This document shows, piece by piece, positions 16,576 to 26,651 of a DNA stretch of 64,000 nucleotides. Each line of letters starts with the position of its first letter. The first letter of the stretch is position 1. Source of the DNA: JBPYCR01 sp051846935 (GTDB lineage: Bacteria > Bacillota > Bacilli > Bacillales > Amphibacillaceae); assembly GCF_051846935.1 (NCBI RefSeq), contig NZ_JBPYCS010000007.1:1-64000 (forward strand), given 5' to 3'. The translations under genes and the position numbers were made by a program. Under the pieces are notes generated by a model that was not told the origin of the DNA, made no database searches, and saw only the letters and a list, made by a program, of their open reading frames with translations.

Positions 16576-17787
16576 ACTACACATAATTTGAAAACCGTAC
16601 ACAAGTAAAGATAAAATTTAGTTTTTCCCCTTGAAATCGGTTCTCCTGTGAACGTTATATCAAGTGGTTCAATGCAGTATAGGAAAACATTACTTTAGAC
16701 TATCTCTTAAAGTACTAACATTTTATAAAAAATCAACAAAAACAAAATCTTATTTCACATTTTTTAACGTCTTTTAACTATTTACTCGTTCATAAATAAC
16801 AAATTTTAACATTTATTTAATCTAAGTATCCAAGAAACGGTGTGTAAAAACCCGAAATTAGAATGAATTACGAAATTTGTTAATACGCCTTACTGTTTGA
16901 ATCTTTTTTATGTCTATTTAAATGGACAACATAATTTAATAAATCTACTAGTTCTAACTCCAAAGCGGTGCTCTCAAGCTTGCTAAAATAGTAAAAGGTT
17001 AAAAAAAATTGAAATTAAGAGTTTAATTTCAAGTATAGTCGACATCGCAATAGGAGTACGAATTAATCCTAAAAAAGACAACAGCATTGTAATATCTGAG
17101 TCATTCACCTTTTAACAATTCAGTCTATTTAGAAAATTATTAATTGACAAAATGTTAGGGCGTGTTATTATTGAATATAAATAATTATAAAATGATATTA
17201 AATGTTGTTTGGTGTTAGAATATGCAAACATTTGGACAAAAGGAAGGAAGTTCTTTATATCTAAAAAGGTGTGATGGCCAAAAACCGTACTCAAAGTAGG
17301 TAAATTATAATTTGCTTAAAGAATTAACTTCCTTCATCTTACATAAAAAGCAATTATTAAGATTTAATTCTAACAGGGGAGACAATTGTAGTTATTCATG
17401 TCCTATAACATTACATTGAATAATTTGTATTTAAGTTTCAGAGGACGCAATCAGTCGGTAGCAAGTGCAAGGTTAGTTCAGAGGCTACATTATCGTTTGA
17501 AACATCAAAAGAAAATTGATGAACAAAATTGTTTTAGCAAGGTGATTACTTTATTTATAAAGTGTATGTGTATAAAGGTGATAAGTTAGTGCTTACTTTT
17601 TTAGTTACTCAGCCAATGTAGTAGGTACAAATGGCTGAATTCGCCGCCGTTGCAATTGGAGTACTTTTTGTTACTAAAATTGGCGCTCAAAATGGAATAT
17701 CGCGACCATAGTGCAATTAAAAAGGCTTGTGGACAATGAGTTTAGAGGAAGAACAGAAAAATATAACTTTATAGGAGGCTACGATTT
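16576..17787. other. Gene-poor AT-rich stretch
   Basis: About 1.2 kb with no gene that I can support. A 63-codon frame at 17398-17589 has no good ribosome site and no recognisable sequence. The stretch probably contains decayed insertion-sequence material and the promoter of the aminotransferase. A good ribosome site (TAGGAGG) for that gene lies at its right end. Confidence 0.5.
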
Positions 17788-19245
17788 ATGGTAAAGCATC
17801 AATCACATGAAATGAAACAACGGGAAAAACTATCAATTAGTGAGGAAGAATTGCAGCATCGAATAAACAATATGAATTACGGAGGTAAAAAAAGTAAGGA
17901 ATGGGCACGTCGTTGGTTAGATATCGAGTCAAAAGGCCAGGTAGGATTAGCCCTATTTCCTGTTCCTCCAATTATTGAGAGAGGATCTGGTGACAAACTG
18001 TACGATGTAGATGGCAAAGAATATATCGATCTATTATGTGGTTTTTCAGTTTCAGCTTTAGGACAATGCAATCCAGAGATAACTGAGACTATAGCAGAAC
18101 AGGCCGGTAAGTTAACACATTATTTTGATTTTCCTCATCCCGAGAGAATAGAAATGGCCGAAAAATTAGCTGAAATGACACCAATTAAAGGGAAAGATGC
18201 CCGAGTAGTTTTTGGAGTTACAGGATCTGATTCTGTTGAATTAGCAATTCGGGCAGCGCGTTACTATACTGGCCGCTCAATGGTACTGACAGCGTATGGG
18301 GATTACCATGGGGTGACATATGGTGCTATGCCTTTTACTACAAAGGGCGGGATGAGACCATATTTTCATCCGATTCAACCGCAGGATTCAGGTGTTGGTT
18401 ATTTTCCTTTCCCTTACGCGTATCGAGGACCATTTGGAGAACCGCCAACTGGCGAATCAGCAGAGGAATATACTTTAAATAAACTTAAACATTATTTAGA
18501 GTTTTTATTAAAAAGTAAAGAAACTCCTTATACAGAAGGGAAAAGCGGAATTTCTAACGTAGCAGCAATTATAGTAGAACCATTCCAAAGTTCTGCAGGC
18601 TATTACATACCTCCAAAAGGCTATTTGAAATTGTTGCGTAAAATCGCAGATGAATATGGAATCCTCTTAATAGTTGATGAAATTCAAACAGGATTAGGGA
18701 GAACGGGGCGTCTGTGGGCGACTGAATGGGAAGATGTTGAGGTCGATATATTATTAACATCAAAAGCACTTGGTGGCGGTTTGCCATTATCGGCAGCAGT
18801 TGCAAGAGCGGATGTTTTGGAGGCTTGGGGTCCGGGTGCACACGTATCAACCCAAGCAGGAAATGTTATTGCCTGTGCTGCTGGAAATAAAATATTAGAC
18901 CAAGTATCAGATGAGGCGTTTCTAAAATCGGTTAGGGAAAAAGGAGACTACTTTGCAAAGGGTTTACGTGAATTGCAAAGGAAATATCCGATAATTGGAC
19001 AAATTGATGCTCGGGGCTTATATATTGGATTAGAATTCGTTAAAGATCTAGAAACGAAAGAACCTGCAGATCAAGAAGCTCAACAAATATTACAAGCCTG
19101 TTTAGAAGAGGGGATTCTATTTGAAAAAGGAGGATTTTTCCACAACCGTTTTCAACTCATTCCCCCATTAACTATATCATATGAAACGATAGATGAAGTG
19201 ATTGCTAAGTTTGATAAGATACTCTCAAAATTGAACACTAAGTAA
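17788..19245 (+). CDS. Class III pyridoxal-phosphate aminotransferase
   Basis: A 485-residue aminotransferase of the 4-aminobutyrate/diaminobutyrate group. It moves an amino group from an amine or amino acid with an omega amine to a keto acid. Asp297 in VDEIQTGLGRTG holds the cofactor ring nitrogen, and Lys326 in SKALGGG is the expected Schiff-base lysine. TAGGAGG precedes the ATG. It is longer at the N-terminus and in the middle than the typical 430-450 residues. It opens a catabolic island with an SDR and importers, so its substrate is probably an amine or amino sugar brought in by these. The exact substrate cannot be read from sequence. Confidence 0.9.
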   Translation: MVKHQSHEMKQREKLSISEEELQHRINNMNYGGKKSKEWARRWLDIESKGQVGLALFPVPPIIERGSGDKLYDVDGKEYIDLLCGFSVSALGQCNPEITETIAEQAGKLTHYFDFPHPERIEMAEKLAEMTPIKGKDARVVFGVTGSDSVELAIRAARYYTGRSMVLTAYGDYHGVTYGAMPFTTKGGMRPYFHPIQPQDSGVGYFPFPYAYRGPFGEPPTGESAEEYTLNKLKHYLEFLLKSKETPYTEGKSGISNVAAIIVEPFQSSAGYYIPPKGYLKLLRKIADEYGILLIVDEIQTGLGRTGRLWATEWEDVEVDILLTSKALGGGLPLSAAVARADVLEAWGPGAHVSTQAGNVIACAAGNKILDQVSDEAFLKSVREKGDYFAKGLRELQRKYPIIGQIDARGLYIGLEFVKDLETKEPADQEAQQILQACLEEGILFEKGGFFHNRFQLIPPLTISYETIDEVIAKFDKILSKLNTK

Positions 19246-19712
19246 ATCTACAACGTGTGACTTTCAAACTTTTTATAGTTTTTTTGCGACTTGTTACAGT
19301 GCACAACACCATTATGAATGCCTGAACGTAACTAGAGTCAGAACGAGGGTTTGGGCATTCTCATTTTCCTGTAGCCTCTGACAACCGCATTTACGATGAA
19401 AATGCTTTTCCTTATCATCAATTGCAATCATATTGTGACCAAGTGAGTAAATTGGAGCACCGACAAGGTTAATAGCCATCTCATTATAGGTAAATTGTAT
19501 AGAAGTACTTGAGCTCAAGTTTACGACCCCGGAGTCATCATGGCGTTCCAACAGCTTGTCAACAAAGCATCAAAAGAGAAGTTTGAATGCTTTCAACATT
19601 TTCCAGCAAAGGCATAAACTTAGGTGTCCATGCGATATAGAATGTTTGTACTCATATTTTAAAAACAAATTATTTTACACATGCTTAAGCAATAAAATAG
19701 GAGATGATTTCA
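19246..19712. other. Gene-free gap
   Basis: About 470 bases with no supported gene. A minus-strand 79-codon frame at 19312-19551 has no ribosome site and no recognised motif. The right end holds the ribosome site of the SDR gene. Confidence 0.45.
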
Positions 19713-20495
19713 GTGAACTCAAATCAAGGTTTAGCAATTATCACTGGGGGCGGGAGCGGAATTGGTAAGGAAATTGCTCTGCGTTTGGCACAAGATGGTT
19801 ACACTATAGGAGTTACTGGGCGTAATATGGATGCAGTCAACTCGGTTGTAGATGAGATTAAAAGAAAGGGTGGTAAGGCGAAAGGGCATTTCATTGACGT
19901 AACAAAAAAGGATACTATTATAGAGGCAATGAACTTTTTTGTGGATCAATATAGTGATTTAAAAGTATGGGTTTCAAACGCTGGTGTTTCTACAATGAAT
20001 AAATTTACCAAGCTTACCGAAGAAGAGTGGGATATGAATTTGGATGTGAATTCCAAAGGTGTATTCTTTTGTGGTCAAGCGGCTACGGAACAATTCCTCA
20101 AACAAAAAAAAGGAGGAAGAATAATTAATATAGCCTCTATGGCGGGGAAAAAAGGAAATGTACCTTTTCTTGCACACTATGTTGCATCCAAATTTGCAGT
20201 AGTAGGACTAACTCAGGCAATGGCTTATGAGCTTGGAGAGCATAATATTACTGTAAATTCGGTTTGTCCTGGTTATGTATCGACTCCAATGCAGGTGAGA
20301 GAGTTAGAATGGGAAAGTTCCTTAAAAAATGTAACCGTGGAAAATATAAAAGAATCAATGATAAGTGATACTCCATTAGGTAGAATACAAACTTCTGAGG
20401 ATGTCGCAAACGTGGTTTCATTTTTGGCAAGTGATGATGCCGGTTTCGTAACAGGAGAGGCCATATCAGTTAATGGAGGAGCCTTTATGGATTAA
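19713..20495 (+). CDS. Short-chain dehydrogenase/reductase
   Basis: A 260-residue classical SDR from GTG 19713, with TAGGAGA 8 bases upstream; the ATG at 19704 overlaps that site. TGGGSGIG near the N-terminus binds NAD(P), SNAG follows, and the catalytic Ser, Tyr and Lys are in the segment from NIASMAG to HYVASKFA. The PG motif CPGYVSTPM is normal. It would oxidise an alcohol or reduce a ketone of a sugar or sugar-like substrate. It sits between the aminotransferase and a sugar-type ABC importer, all on the plus strand. Confidence 0.92.
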   Translation: MNSNQGLAIITGGGSGIGKEIALRLAQDGYTIGVTGRNMDAVNSVVDEIKRKGGKAKGHFIDVTKKDTIIEAMNFFVDQYSDLKVWVSNAGVSTMNKFTKLTEEEWDMNLDVNSKGVFFCGQAATEQFLKQKKGGRIINIASMAGKKGNVPFLAHYVASKFAVVGLTQAMAYELGEHNITVNSVCPGYVSTPMQVRELEWESSLKNVTVENIKESMISDTPLGRIQTSEDVANVVSFLASDDAGFVTGEAISVNGGAFMD

Positions 20496-20775
20496 TAGTT
20501 TAACTTAATCGACTTCTGTGTTTTTTAATACTGCAAAAACTTTATATTCATGGGGCTAAAATGTTGTACTACGGAACAAAAATACCGAGGCGATCCCACT
20601 GCTGGGCACTGACATAAGTATTTCAAATCTAATGTCATTACCTAGTAAGAAAATTGTTTGAATGATTTATATGTATAATAATCGGAATATTTAAATTATA
20701 ATTTAATGAACAGTTTTGATACAGAATGACGATCTTTTGGTTTTTAGACCAAACAAGAAAACATGAAGGGGTTTT

Positions 20776-21624
20776 ATGGAAAAGGTGGAGTGTAAACAGA
20801 TGAAGAGAAAAAAGAGAATTATGGATGTTTTTACTTACTTGGCATTAACAATCATTTCCCTAGTTTTTCTATTACCATTACTGTGGATTTTAAGAACTTC
20901 ACTAATTAAGAAGGTTGAAGCATATCAAATACCTCCTAAATGGTTAGTCACACCTACACTGGACAATTATGTAGCTGTGATTAATAACTCAACATTTTTT
21001 CATAATTTTACAAACAGCTTAGGAATTTCTTTAATTTCTACAATATTATCGTTGATTTTTGGTTCACTGGCGGCATATGGATTTGTAAGGTTACGCCAAG
21101 GAGGTGGAGACACGTTAAAAATATCAATTTTGGGAACTCAAATGCTGCCACCCATTGTATTAGTAATTCCTATCTTTGTGTTAATTAAGTCTGTAGGACT
21201 TTTAGACTCTTGGATTGCCTTGATTGCAACTTATATGACATTCAGTTTACCGTATGTTATTTGGTTGTTATTAGACTTTTTTGAGTCCGTTCCAAAAGAA
21301 CTAGATGAGGCTGCAGAAGTTGATGGAGCTTCGAAGTTTAAAGGATTTGTAAAAGTCGTTATACCAATTGCAACCCCAGGTATTATATCTGCAGGAGTAT
21401 TTAGTTTTATTATGGCATGGAACGAGTTTATTTTTGCACTTGTTTTAACAGGAACAAAGTCAAGAACATTGCCCGTTGCAATAGCAAACTTAAATACACA
21501 TCAAGGAGTTATGATTGCTGAATTAAGTGCATCGGTAATCCTAATAGTTTTACCAGTTATTTTATTATCAATGTTTATACAAAAATATCTAGTTAGTGGT
21601 ATGAGCTTTGGATCTTTAAAGTAG
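20776..21624 (+). CDS. Carbohydrate ABC importer permease (MalG/LacG type)
   Basis: A 282-residue inner-membrane permease with six hydrophobic segments. The EAA loop is present as ELDEAAEVDGASKFKGF. It is of the MalG-like half, with a short N-terminal tail and the final segment ending in YLVSGMSFGSLK. Either ATG 20776 or ATG 20800 could be used; both have purine-rich sequence ahead. It is the first gene of a three-gene importer: this permease, the binding protein, then the MalF-like permease. No ATPase gene is found in the set, so it probably uses a shared ATPase of the MsmX type encoded elsewhere. Confidence 0.9.
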   Translation: MEKVECKQMKRKKRIMDVFTYLALTIISLVFLLPLLWILRTSLIKKVEAYQIPPKWLVTPTLDNYVAVINNSTFFHNFTNSLGISLISTILSLIFGSLAAYGFVRLRQGGGDTLKISILGTQMLPPIVLVIPIFVLIKSVGLLDSWIALIATYMTFSLPYVIWLLLDFFESVPKELDEAAEVDGASKFKGFVKVVIPIATPGIISAGVFSFIMAWNEFIFALVLTGTKSRTLPVAIANLNTHQGVMIAELSASVILIVLPVILLSMFIQKYLVSGMSFGSLK

Positions 21625-21650
21625 ATGGGAACTAAATGAGGAGGGTCAAG

Positions 21651-22943
21651 ATGGCGAAAAAATTTCTTGTACTATTTTTAACGTTAATGCTACTGACAAT
21701 CACTGCATGTAATTCTTCAACAAATAGTGAAAATGAAAACGATAATGAAGGTAAAAAGAAATTAAATATATTGATGGAGTCACTACCAGACACTGAGTTT
21801 GTAGTAGAAATTGCCGACCAATTTACGGAGGAAACAGGAATTGAGCTCAACTTTGAAGTAATTACTTATGAAACAATGCATGAAAAATTAATTCCGCAAC
21901 TGACCGGTACGTCAAGTGATTATGATGTTATCGTTGTGGATAATTACTGGGTTGGTGAGTTTACATCCGCTGGTTGGTTGGAACCTTTGGATGAATATAT
22001 AAATAAAGATGACTTTGACACTAGTGTTTATTTAGATTCAATGTTTAATATGGTTGGTCAGGTGGATGGAACGACTTATATGTTGCCATTTTATAACTAC
22101 GCTATGGCTTTAGTCTATAGGGCTGATGTTTATGAGGACCCTGAATTAAAGAGTAAGTATAAAGAAGAATATGGCAGAGATTTAGAAGTACCAGAAAGTA
22201 TTGAAGAATACTTAAATATTAGTAAATTTATTACTAGGGAAACAAATGGTGAAATATATGGCTCCGCAATGCAAGGTTTAAGGCCTGATCCAATAACAAT
22301 GGAATGGTTGAATTACCTGTTCAGCTCTGGTGGGAATTTCTTTGATGAGAGTGGAAAAGCAATAATTAATAATGAGGCAGGAGTTGAGGCTTTAGAGCTA
22401 TATATTGACAGTATGACAAATGCAGCCCCCCCGGGAGCCAACGGTTTTGGTTTCGATGAGGCGTTTAACGTATTTGCTCAGGGAAATGCAGCATCCTTTG
22501 TTTCTTACAATTTTATGTTACCTAAATTGAATAATCCAGATGAATCTCAAGTAGCGGGTAATGTTGATATTAGCCATACGCCGTTCGGAAAATCATTAAA
22601 CGGTGGTTGGGGTTGGGGAATTCCACATAATGCGGAGGACAAAAACGCATCTTGGCAATTCCTGTCATGGGTTGAATCACAAGATGTTGCCAAACAACGA
22701 GCAATGCTTGGTGGCTCACCTACACGATCGGATGTATTTGATGATCAAGAAGTATTAGAAAAGTACCCTCATTTTAAAGAAGTACAAGAAATTATAGCTA
22801 CATCAGAAATGATACCAATTATTCCAGAGGCGCCTCAGTTAATTGAGATACTAGGTAGGGAATTATCGATTGCTGTTTCAGGAGATAAAACACCTCAAGA
22901 AGCGTTGGATACGGTAGCTGAAGAAATTGAACAACTTGATTAA
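21651..22943 (+). CDS. Sugar ABC importer substrate-binding lipoprotein
   Basis: A 430-residue extracellular solute-binding protein of family 1. The start at ATG 21651 is set by GAGGAGGG 6 bases upstream; an earlier ATG at 21636 has none. The signal peptide ends in TITAC, with Cys20 lipidated and the mature protein held on the outer face of the membrane. The rest follows the two-lobe fold of sugar or sugar-phosphate binding proteins, with PFYNYAMALVYRADVYED as the family's hinge-region strand. It lies between two permease genes. The ligand is probably a sugar, polyol or amino sugar. Confidence 0.9.
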   Translation: MAKKFLVLFLTLMLLTITACNSSTNSENENDNEGKKKLNILMESLPDTEFVVEIADQFTEETGIELNFEVITYETMHEKLIPQLTGTSSDYDVIVVDNYWVGEFTSAGWLEPLDEYINKDDFDTSVYLDSMFNMVGQVDGTTYMLPFYNYAMALVYRADVYEDPELKSKYKEEYGRDLEVPESIEEYLNISKFITRETNGEIYGSAMQGLRPDPITMEWLNYLFSSGGNFFDESGKAIINNEAGVEALELYIDSMTNAAPPGANGFGFDEAFNVFAQGNAASFVSYNFMLPKLNNPDESQVAGNVDISHTPFGKSLNGGWGWGIPHNAEDKNASWQFLSWVESQDVAKQRAMLGGSPTRSDVFDDQEVLEKYPHFKEVQEIIATSEMIPIIPEAPQLIEILGRELSIAVSGDKTPQEALDTVAEEIEQLD

Positions 22944-23007
22944 AAAATAATTTAATTGCTATTAAATCCCCGCTTTTAATAGAAGGGGGAAACAGGAGTA
23001 GATGTAG

Positions 23008-23874
23008 GTGGCGTTTGAAAAAAGAAAACAAGAAGCAATATTTATATACCCTGCTTTAATAATTTTAGGGGTCATCGTTTTATTTCCGTTACTCTATGCA
23101 CTTGTTACCAGTTTTTTTTCAACCTCACTAAAAGAGTCCGGACTTGGTAGTTTTGTTGGTTTAGATAATTACCTAAATGTATTCAAAAACGAATACTTTG
23201 CAAAGTCAATATGGGTGACATTTATTTTTACTGTTACGGTAGTGTTTTTTGAATTTATATTTGGATTTATTATAGCACTACTTCTTAACCGGAAGATTAT
23301 AGGGAAAAAGGTTTTTTTTACAATTATAATTACACCGATGTTGATTACTCCTGTTGCTATTGGTTTAATTTGGCGACTATTATTACATCCACAACTTGGT
23401 ATTGTAAATTACGTTTTGAATACGATCGGGTTGTCTAGCCAAGCTTGGTTAGCGGATAAAGGATTAGCATTAATGTCTGTTGTTTTAATAGATATTTGGC
23501 ATCAAGTTCCTTTTATGGTTTTAATACTCCTTGCAGGTCTTGTCTCATTGCCAAAAGAACCGTATGAAGCTGCATTTATTGATGGCGCTTCTAGTATACA
23601 GACTTTCTTTCGTATTACTTTACCTATGATGATACCTACTATGGCTGTGGCAATTTTACTACGCACGATTAATGCATTAAAAACATATGACTTAATTTAT
23701 ATTTTAACTAAAGGTGGGCCTGGTTCTGAAACAGAAATTATTAGTTACCATATTTATAAGCAAGCATTCACGTTCCTTGAAACAGGATATTCATCCGCTA
23801 TGTCCTATCTACTATTATTTATTGTAGTAATCCTTAGTTTCTTATTTGTTAAGACAAGTAAAAGAGATTGGTGA
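23008..23874 (+). CDS. Carbohydrate ABC importer permease (MalF/UgpA type)
   Basis: A 288-residue permease with six membrane segments and an EAA loop, EAAFIDGASSIQTFFRITLP. It starts at GTG 23008 with AGGAG about 10 bases upstream. It pairs with the permease at 20776 and the lipoprotein at 21651. The order permease, binding protein, permease is less common than lipoprotein first. There is no ATPase in this group. Confidence 0.9.
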   Translation: MAFEKRKQEAIFIYPALIILGVIVLFPLLYALVTSFFSTSLKESGLGSFVGLDNYLNVFKNEYFAKSIWVTFIFTVTVVFFEFIFGFIIALLLNRKIIGKKVFFTIIITPMLITPVAIGLIWRLLLHPQLGIVNYVLNTIGLSSQAWLADKGLALMSVVLIDIWHQVPFMVLILLAGLVSLPKEPYEAAFIDGASSIQTFFRITLPMMIPTMAVAILLRTINALKTYDLIYILTKGGPGSETEIISYHIYKQAFTFLETGYSSAMSYLLLFIVVILSFLFVKTSKRDW

Positions 23875-23954
23875 TATAAGATTAAACGCTTGGAAGTTAA
23901 TTAAACAATTCTAGGTCTTTGGAGAACAATTTTAATGGTTTTTAATTACTAGTT

Positions 23955-23972
23955 ACAGCTGCTAGCAGCTGT
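23955..23972. promoter_or_regulatory. Perfect 18-bp palindrome, operator candidate
   Basis: ACAGCTGCTAGCAGCTGT is a perfect 18-bp palindrome in the gap between the permease gene and the isomerase gene, about 72 bases before the isomerase start. It is GC-rich in an AT-rich setting. No T run follows, so a repressor or activator site is more likely than a terminator. Confidence 0.5.
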
Positions 23973-24044
23973 GATGAAGAAATTTTCTTATCCAAAGAAT
24001 ATGTCTGTTGTACAAGGAATATGTATTATAAAGGGGACTTAAAT

Positions 24045-24938
24045 ATGGGATGCGATTTTAGAAAAAGTATAAATATATGGTCATTTGAGGAGAATCTTAG
24101 TATTATCCAGTGTATGAAAATGGCTAAAAAGGCAGGGTTTGAAGGTATAGAACTTGTTCTAAATCGGGACGGTAATCTCAGTTTAGATAGTAATGATGAC
24201 GAGATCTTAAGTTATAGAAATGCGGCTGATGAAATAGGGATTCATATTACTAGTTTAGCAACCGGGCTTTATTGGCAGTATTCGATAACGAGTAATTCAA
24301 ATCAAATTCAAGATAAAGCAAAAGAGATCGTCCGTAGGCAAATAGATATTGGTAAATTACTTGGTGTAGATTCCATATTAGTTGTTCCAGGATCTGTAGG
24401 AGTAGATTTTAAGCCTAGCGAGGTTGTACCAAACGCAAGAGACGATGATTTTTTTGCAGGTTCAGAAATAATTGATTACGATATCGCTTATGACCGATCT
24501 GTAAGTGCATTCAAGGAATTAGCACTATACGCAGAAGAAAAAAAGGTGATTATTGGAATAGAAAATGTATGGAATAAGTTTTTGTTATCACCACTAGAGA
24601 TGAGAGAGTTTATTGATGAAATAAACTCACCATGGGTACAAGTATACCTTGATGTGGCAAATATGATGTTATACGGTTACCCGGAACATTGGATTAAAAT
24701 ATTAGGTACTCGTATAAAGGCCGTACATTTTAAAGATTATCGCACAGCTGCTGGTGGTTTATCAGGATTTGTAGATTTGCTTGCAGGAGATGTTAATTTT
24801 ACCAAGGTAGTTAGCGAACTAGAAAAAATAAACTATACAGGTTGGGTAAATGCTGAAATGACTCCATCCTATAAACAATATACTGATCAGATAGTCTATA
24901 ATACCTCAGCATCAATGGACCGAATTTTAAAACGTTAG
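24045..24938 (+). CDS. Sugar phosphate isomerase/epimerase (AP-endonuclease 2 family)
   Basis: A 297-residue TIM-barrel protein of the xylose-isomerase-like family. ATG 24045 is used because AAAGGGGA is just upstream. Metal ligands typical of the family are visible: Glu in IIGIENVWN, Asp in VYLDVANM, His in VHFKDY and the late Glu in WVNAEMTP. Members epimerise or isomerise sugars, inosose or keto-acids. It sits between a sugar importer and a second ABC importer in the catabolic island and probably handles an intermediate from one of them. Confidence 0.9.
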   Translation: MGCDFRKSINIWSFEENLSIIQCMKMAKKAGFEGIELVLNRDGNLSLDSNDDEILSYRNAADEIGIHITSLATGLYWQYSITSNSNQIQDKAKEIVRRQIDIGKLLGVDSILVVPGSVGVDFKPSEVVPNARDDDFFAGSEIIDYDIAYDRSVSAFKELALYAEEKKVIIGIENVWNKFLLSPLEMREFIDEINSPWVQVYLDVANMMLYGYPEHWIKILGTRIKAVHFKDYRTAAGGLSGFVDLLAGDVNFTKVVSELEKINYTGWVNAEMTPSYKQYTDQIVYNTSASMDRILKR

Positions 24939-24980
24939 TTACTTATACCTGGAACTGATTTATAAAGGGAGCGATGATTC

Positions 24981-25781
24981 TTGCAAGAACCAATACTTAG
25001 TATTAAAGGTTTATCAAAAGTTTATGGTGATAAAAATGAGCAGCTTCAGGTAATAAAAGATATAAATATGGATATAGAAGATAAAGAGTTTGTTTGTATC
25101 CTTGGTCCTAGCGGCAGTGGGAAGTCTACATTATTAAAACTTGTTGGGGGAATTCAACTCCCAACAACAGGAGAAATCACTTTTGATGGTACAACATATA
25201 GTAAGGGAATTCCTTCTGAAGTACTTAATAAGTTTGGGTTTGTTTTTCAAAATAGCAATCTATTACCCTGGCGAACAGCAGAACAAAACTTAAAATTAAT
25301 CTTAGAAGTAAATCGTTTAAAAGGTGAAAAGTGGTCAAATAGAGTCACTTCGTTGCTGAAGACTGTGGGCCTTGAAGATTACATGAATGTATTTCCGCAT
25401 GAGTTGTCAGGAGGGATGAAGCAGAGAGTAGGTATTGCTAGAGCATTGGTACATAATCCAGAAATATTACTCATGGATCAACCGTTCGGCGCATTGGATG
25501 CGATAACCCGTAAAATGCTTGGATTCGAAATGTTAAACATCTGGAAACAAACGAGAAAAACAATAATCATGGTTACAAATAATGTTGATGAAGCAATTTT
25601 GTTGGCTAACAGAATATTTATCTTATCGTCTTTACCTGGAAGTGTAACTCATGAAATTAATGTAGACATTCCTTTAGAGGAACGTGGGTCTAATATAATA
25701 GAACTAAAAGAATTTACGGCTCTTCAGTCTAAAATAAATAATATTATTCGTATTGAAAACAAACAAGAGGCAATTTTATAA
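24981..25781 (+). CDS. ABC transporter ATPase with degenerate catalytic residues (SsuB/TauB type)
   Basis: A 266-residue ATP-binding subunit starting at TTG 24981 after AAAGGGAG. Walker A is GPSGSGKST, the Q-loop is VFQNSNLLPW and the signature is the full LSGGMKQR. Two catalytic residues are changed. Walker B reads LLMDQPFGALD, with Gln (codon 25479-25481) in place of the catalytic Glu. The switch region reads VTNNVDEA, with Asn (codon 25578-25580) in place of the His. So this subunit should bind ATP but hydrolyse poorly at its own site. It is the first of two ATPase genes in one importer, and the second has normal residues, pointing to a heterodimer with one active site. Confidence 0.92.
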   Translation: MQEPILSIKGLSKVYGDKNEQLQVIKDINMDIEDKEFVCILGPSGSGKSTLLKLVGGIQLPTTGEITFDGTTYSKGIPSEVLNKFGFVFQNSNLLPWRTAEQNLKLILEVNRLKGEKWSNRVTSLLKTVGLEDYMNVFPHELSGGMKQRVGIARALVHNPEILLMDQPFGALDAITRKMLGFEMLNIWKQTRKTIIMVTNNVDEAILLANRIFILSSLPGSVTHEINVDIPLEERGSNIIELKEFTALQSKINNIIRIENKQEAIL

Positions 25782-25802
25782 GCAAGAAGGAGTTGCAATT
25801 AA

Positions 25803-26612
25803 ATGAATACAGAGAATGAGAATCAGAAGGAAATTGAAGTGATAGAAGTTAAGAAAGGTAAAAGAAACATACAATTGAATGTGATATTACCTATCTTAAC
25901 ATTTATATTTTTATACGTGGCATTCGAAATATTTATTAGGGCGACTGGCGTTCCAAGAATAGTTCTTCCAACTCCAACCGCAATAATAATGGAAACAGTT
26001 CAACGGTTTCCAGCAGATTTGTGGCCACATTTTCTAGTGACATCTAGAGTAATTGTAATTGGATTTATAATTGCAATTCCTTTTGGTATAGCTTTGGCAG
26101 CTATTTTTTCACAATTACCGATTGTAGTGAAAGCGACTACACCATTTATTATATTGCTAGTCGTTACACCAGTTATTACAATTGTGCCATTGCTAGTTTT
26201 ATGGTTAGGATCAGACCCAAACATTCGTATAATAGCCGTTGTTGTGCAAGCGACACCAATTATAACTTTAAATACGTTATCTGGTTTTTCAAAGGTAGAA
26301 ACAGAGAAGTTAGAACTGATGAAATCTATAGGTGCTTCAAGAGTTCAAACGTTTATTAAAGTGACTTTTCCTAACGCATTACCGCAAGTTTTCACAGGTG
26401 TAAAATTAGGTTGTATTTTTTCAACCATTGGAGCTATAAGTGCCGACTTTGTTGCAGGCAATGTTGGTTTAGGTTTCCGAATACTTCAGTATTCAGGATC
26501 AATTATGACCGAAATGGCATATGGAACGATTTTAATTGTTGCGCTCATAGGTATTTCTTTATATATAATTGCAAGTTCAATTGAAAAGAAAGTTATTGTA
26601 TGGCGGAAATAG
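25803..26612 (+). CDS. ABC importer permease (SsuC/TauC type)
   Basis: A 269-residue inner-membrane permease with about six hydrophobic segments. The conserved loop reads KLELMKSIGASRVQTFIKVTFP, followed by LPQVFTGVKLG, as in the taurine, nitrate and pyrimidine-type importers. It starts 21 bases after the first ATPase gene and is followed by the second ATPase. A second, different permease lies at 27470, so the importer core is probably a mixed dimer. Confidence 0.9.
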   Translation: MNTENENQKEIEVIEVKKGKRNIQLNVILPILTFIFLYVAFEIFIRATGVPRIVLPTPTAIIMETVQRFPADLWPHFLVTSRVIVIGFIIAIPFGIALAAIFSQLPIVVKATTPFIILLVVTPVITIVPLLVLWLGSDPNIRIIAVVVQATPIITLNTLSGFSKVETEKLELMKSIGASRVQTFIKVTFPNALPQVFTGVKLGCIFSTIGAISADFVAGNVGLGFRILQYSGSIMTEMAYGTILIVALIGISLYIIASSIEKKVIVWRK

Positions 26613-26651
26613 TTTGCATATATAACAACTGTCTTCAAAGGAGGGAAATAT

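Noticed and set aside
17398..17589. 63-codon plus-strand frame
   Set aside because: No proper ribosome site at usable spacing, no recognisable motif, in a decayed AT-rich gap.
19312..19551. 79-codon minus-strand frame between aminotransferase and SDR
   Set aside because: No ribosome site and no family resemblance; probably chance.
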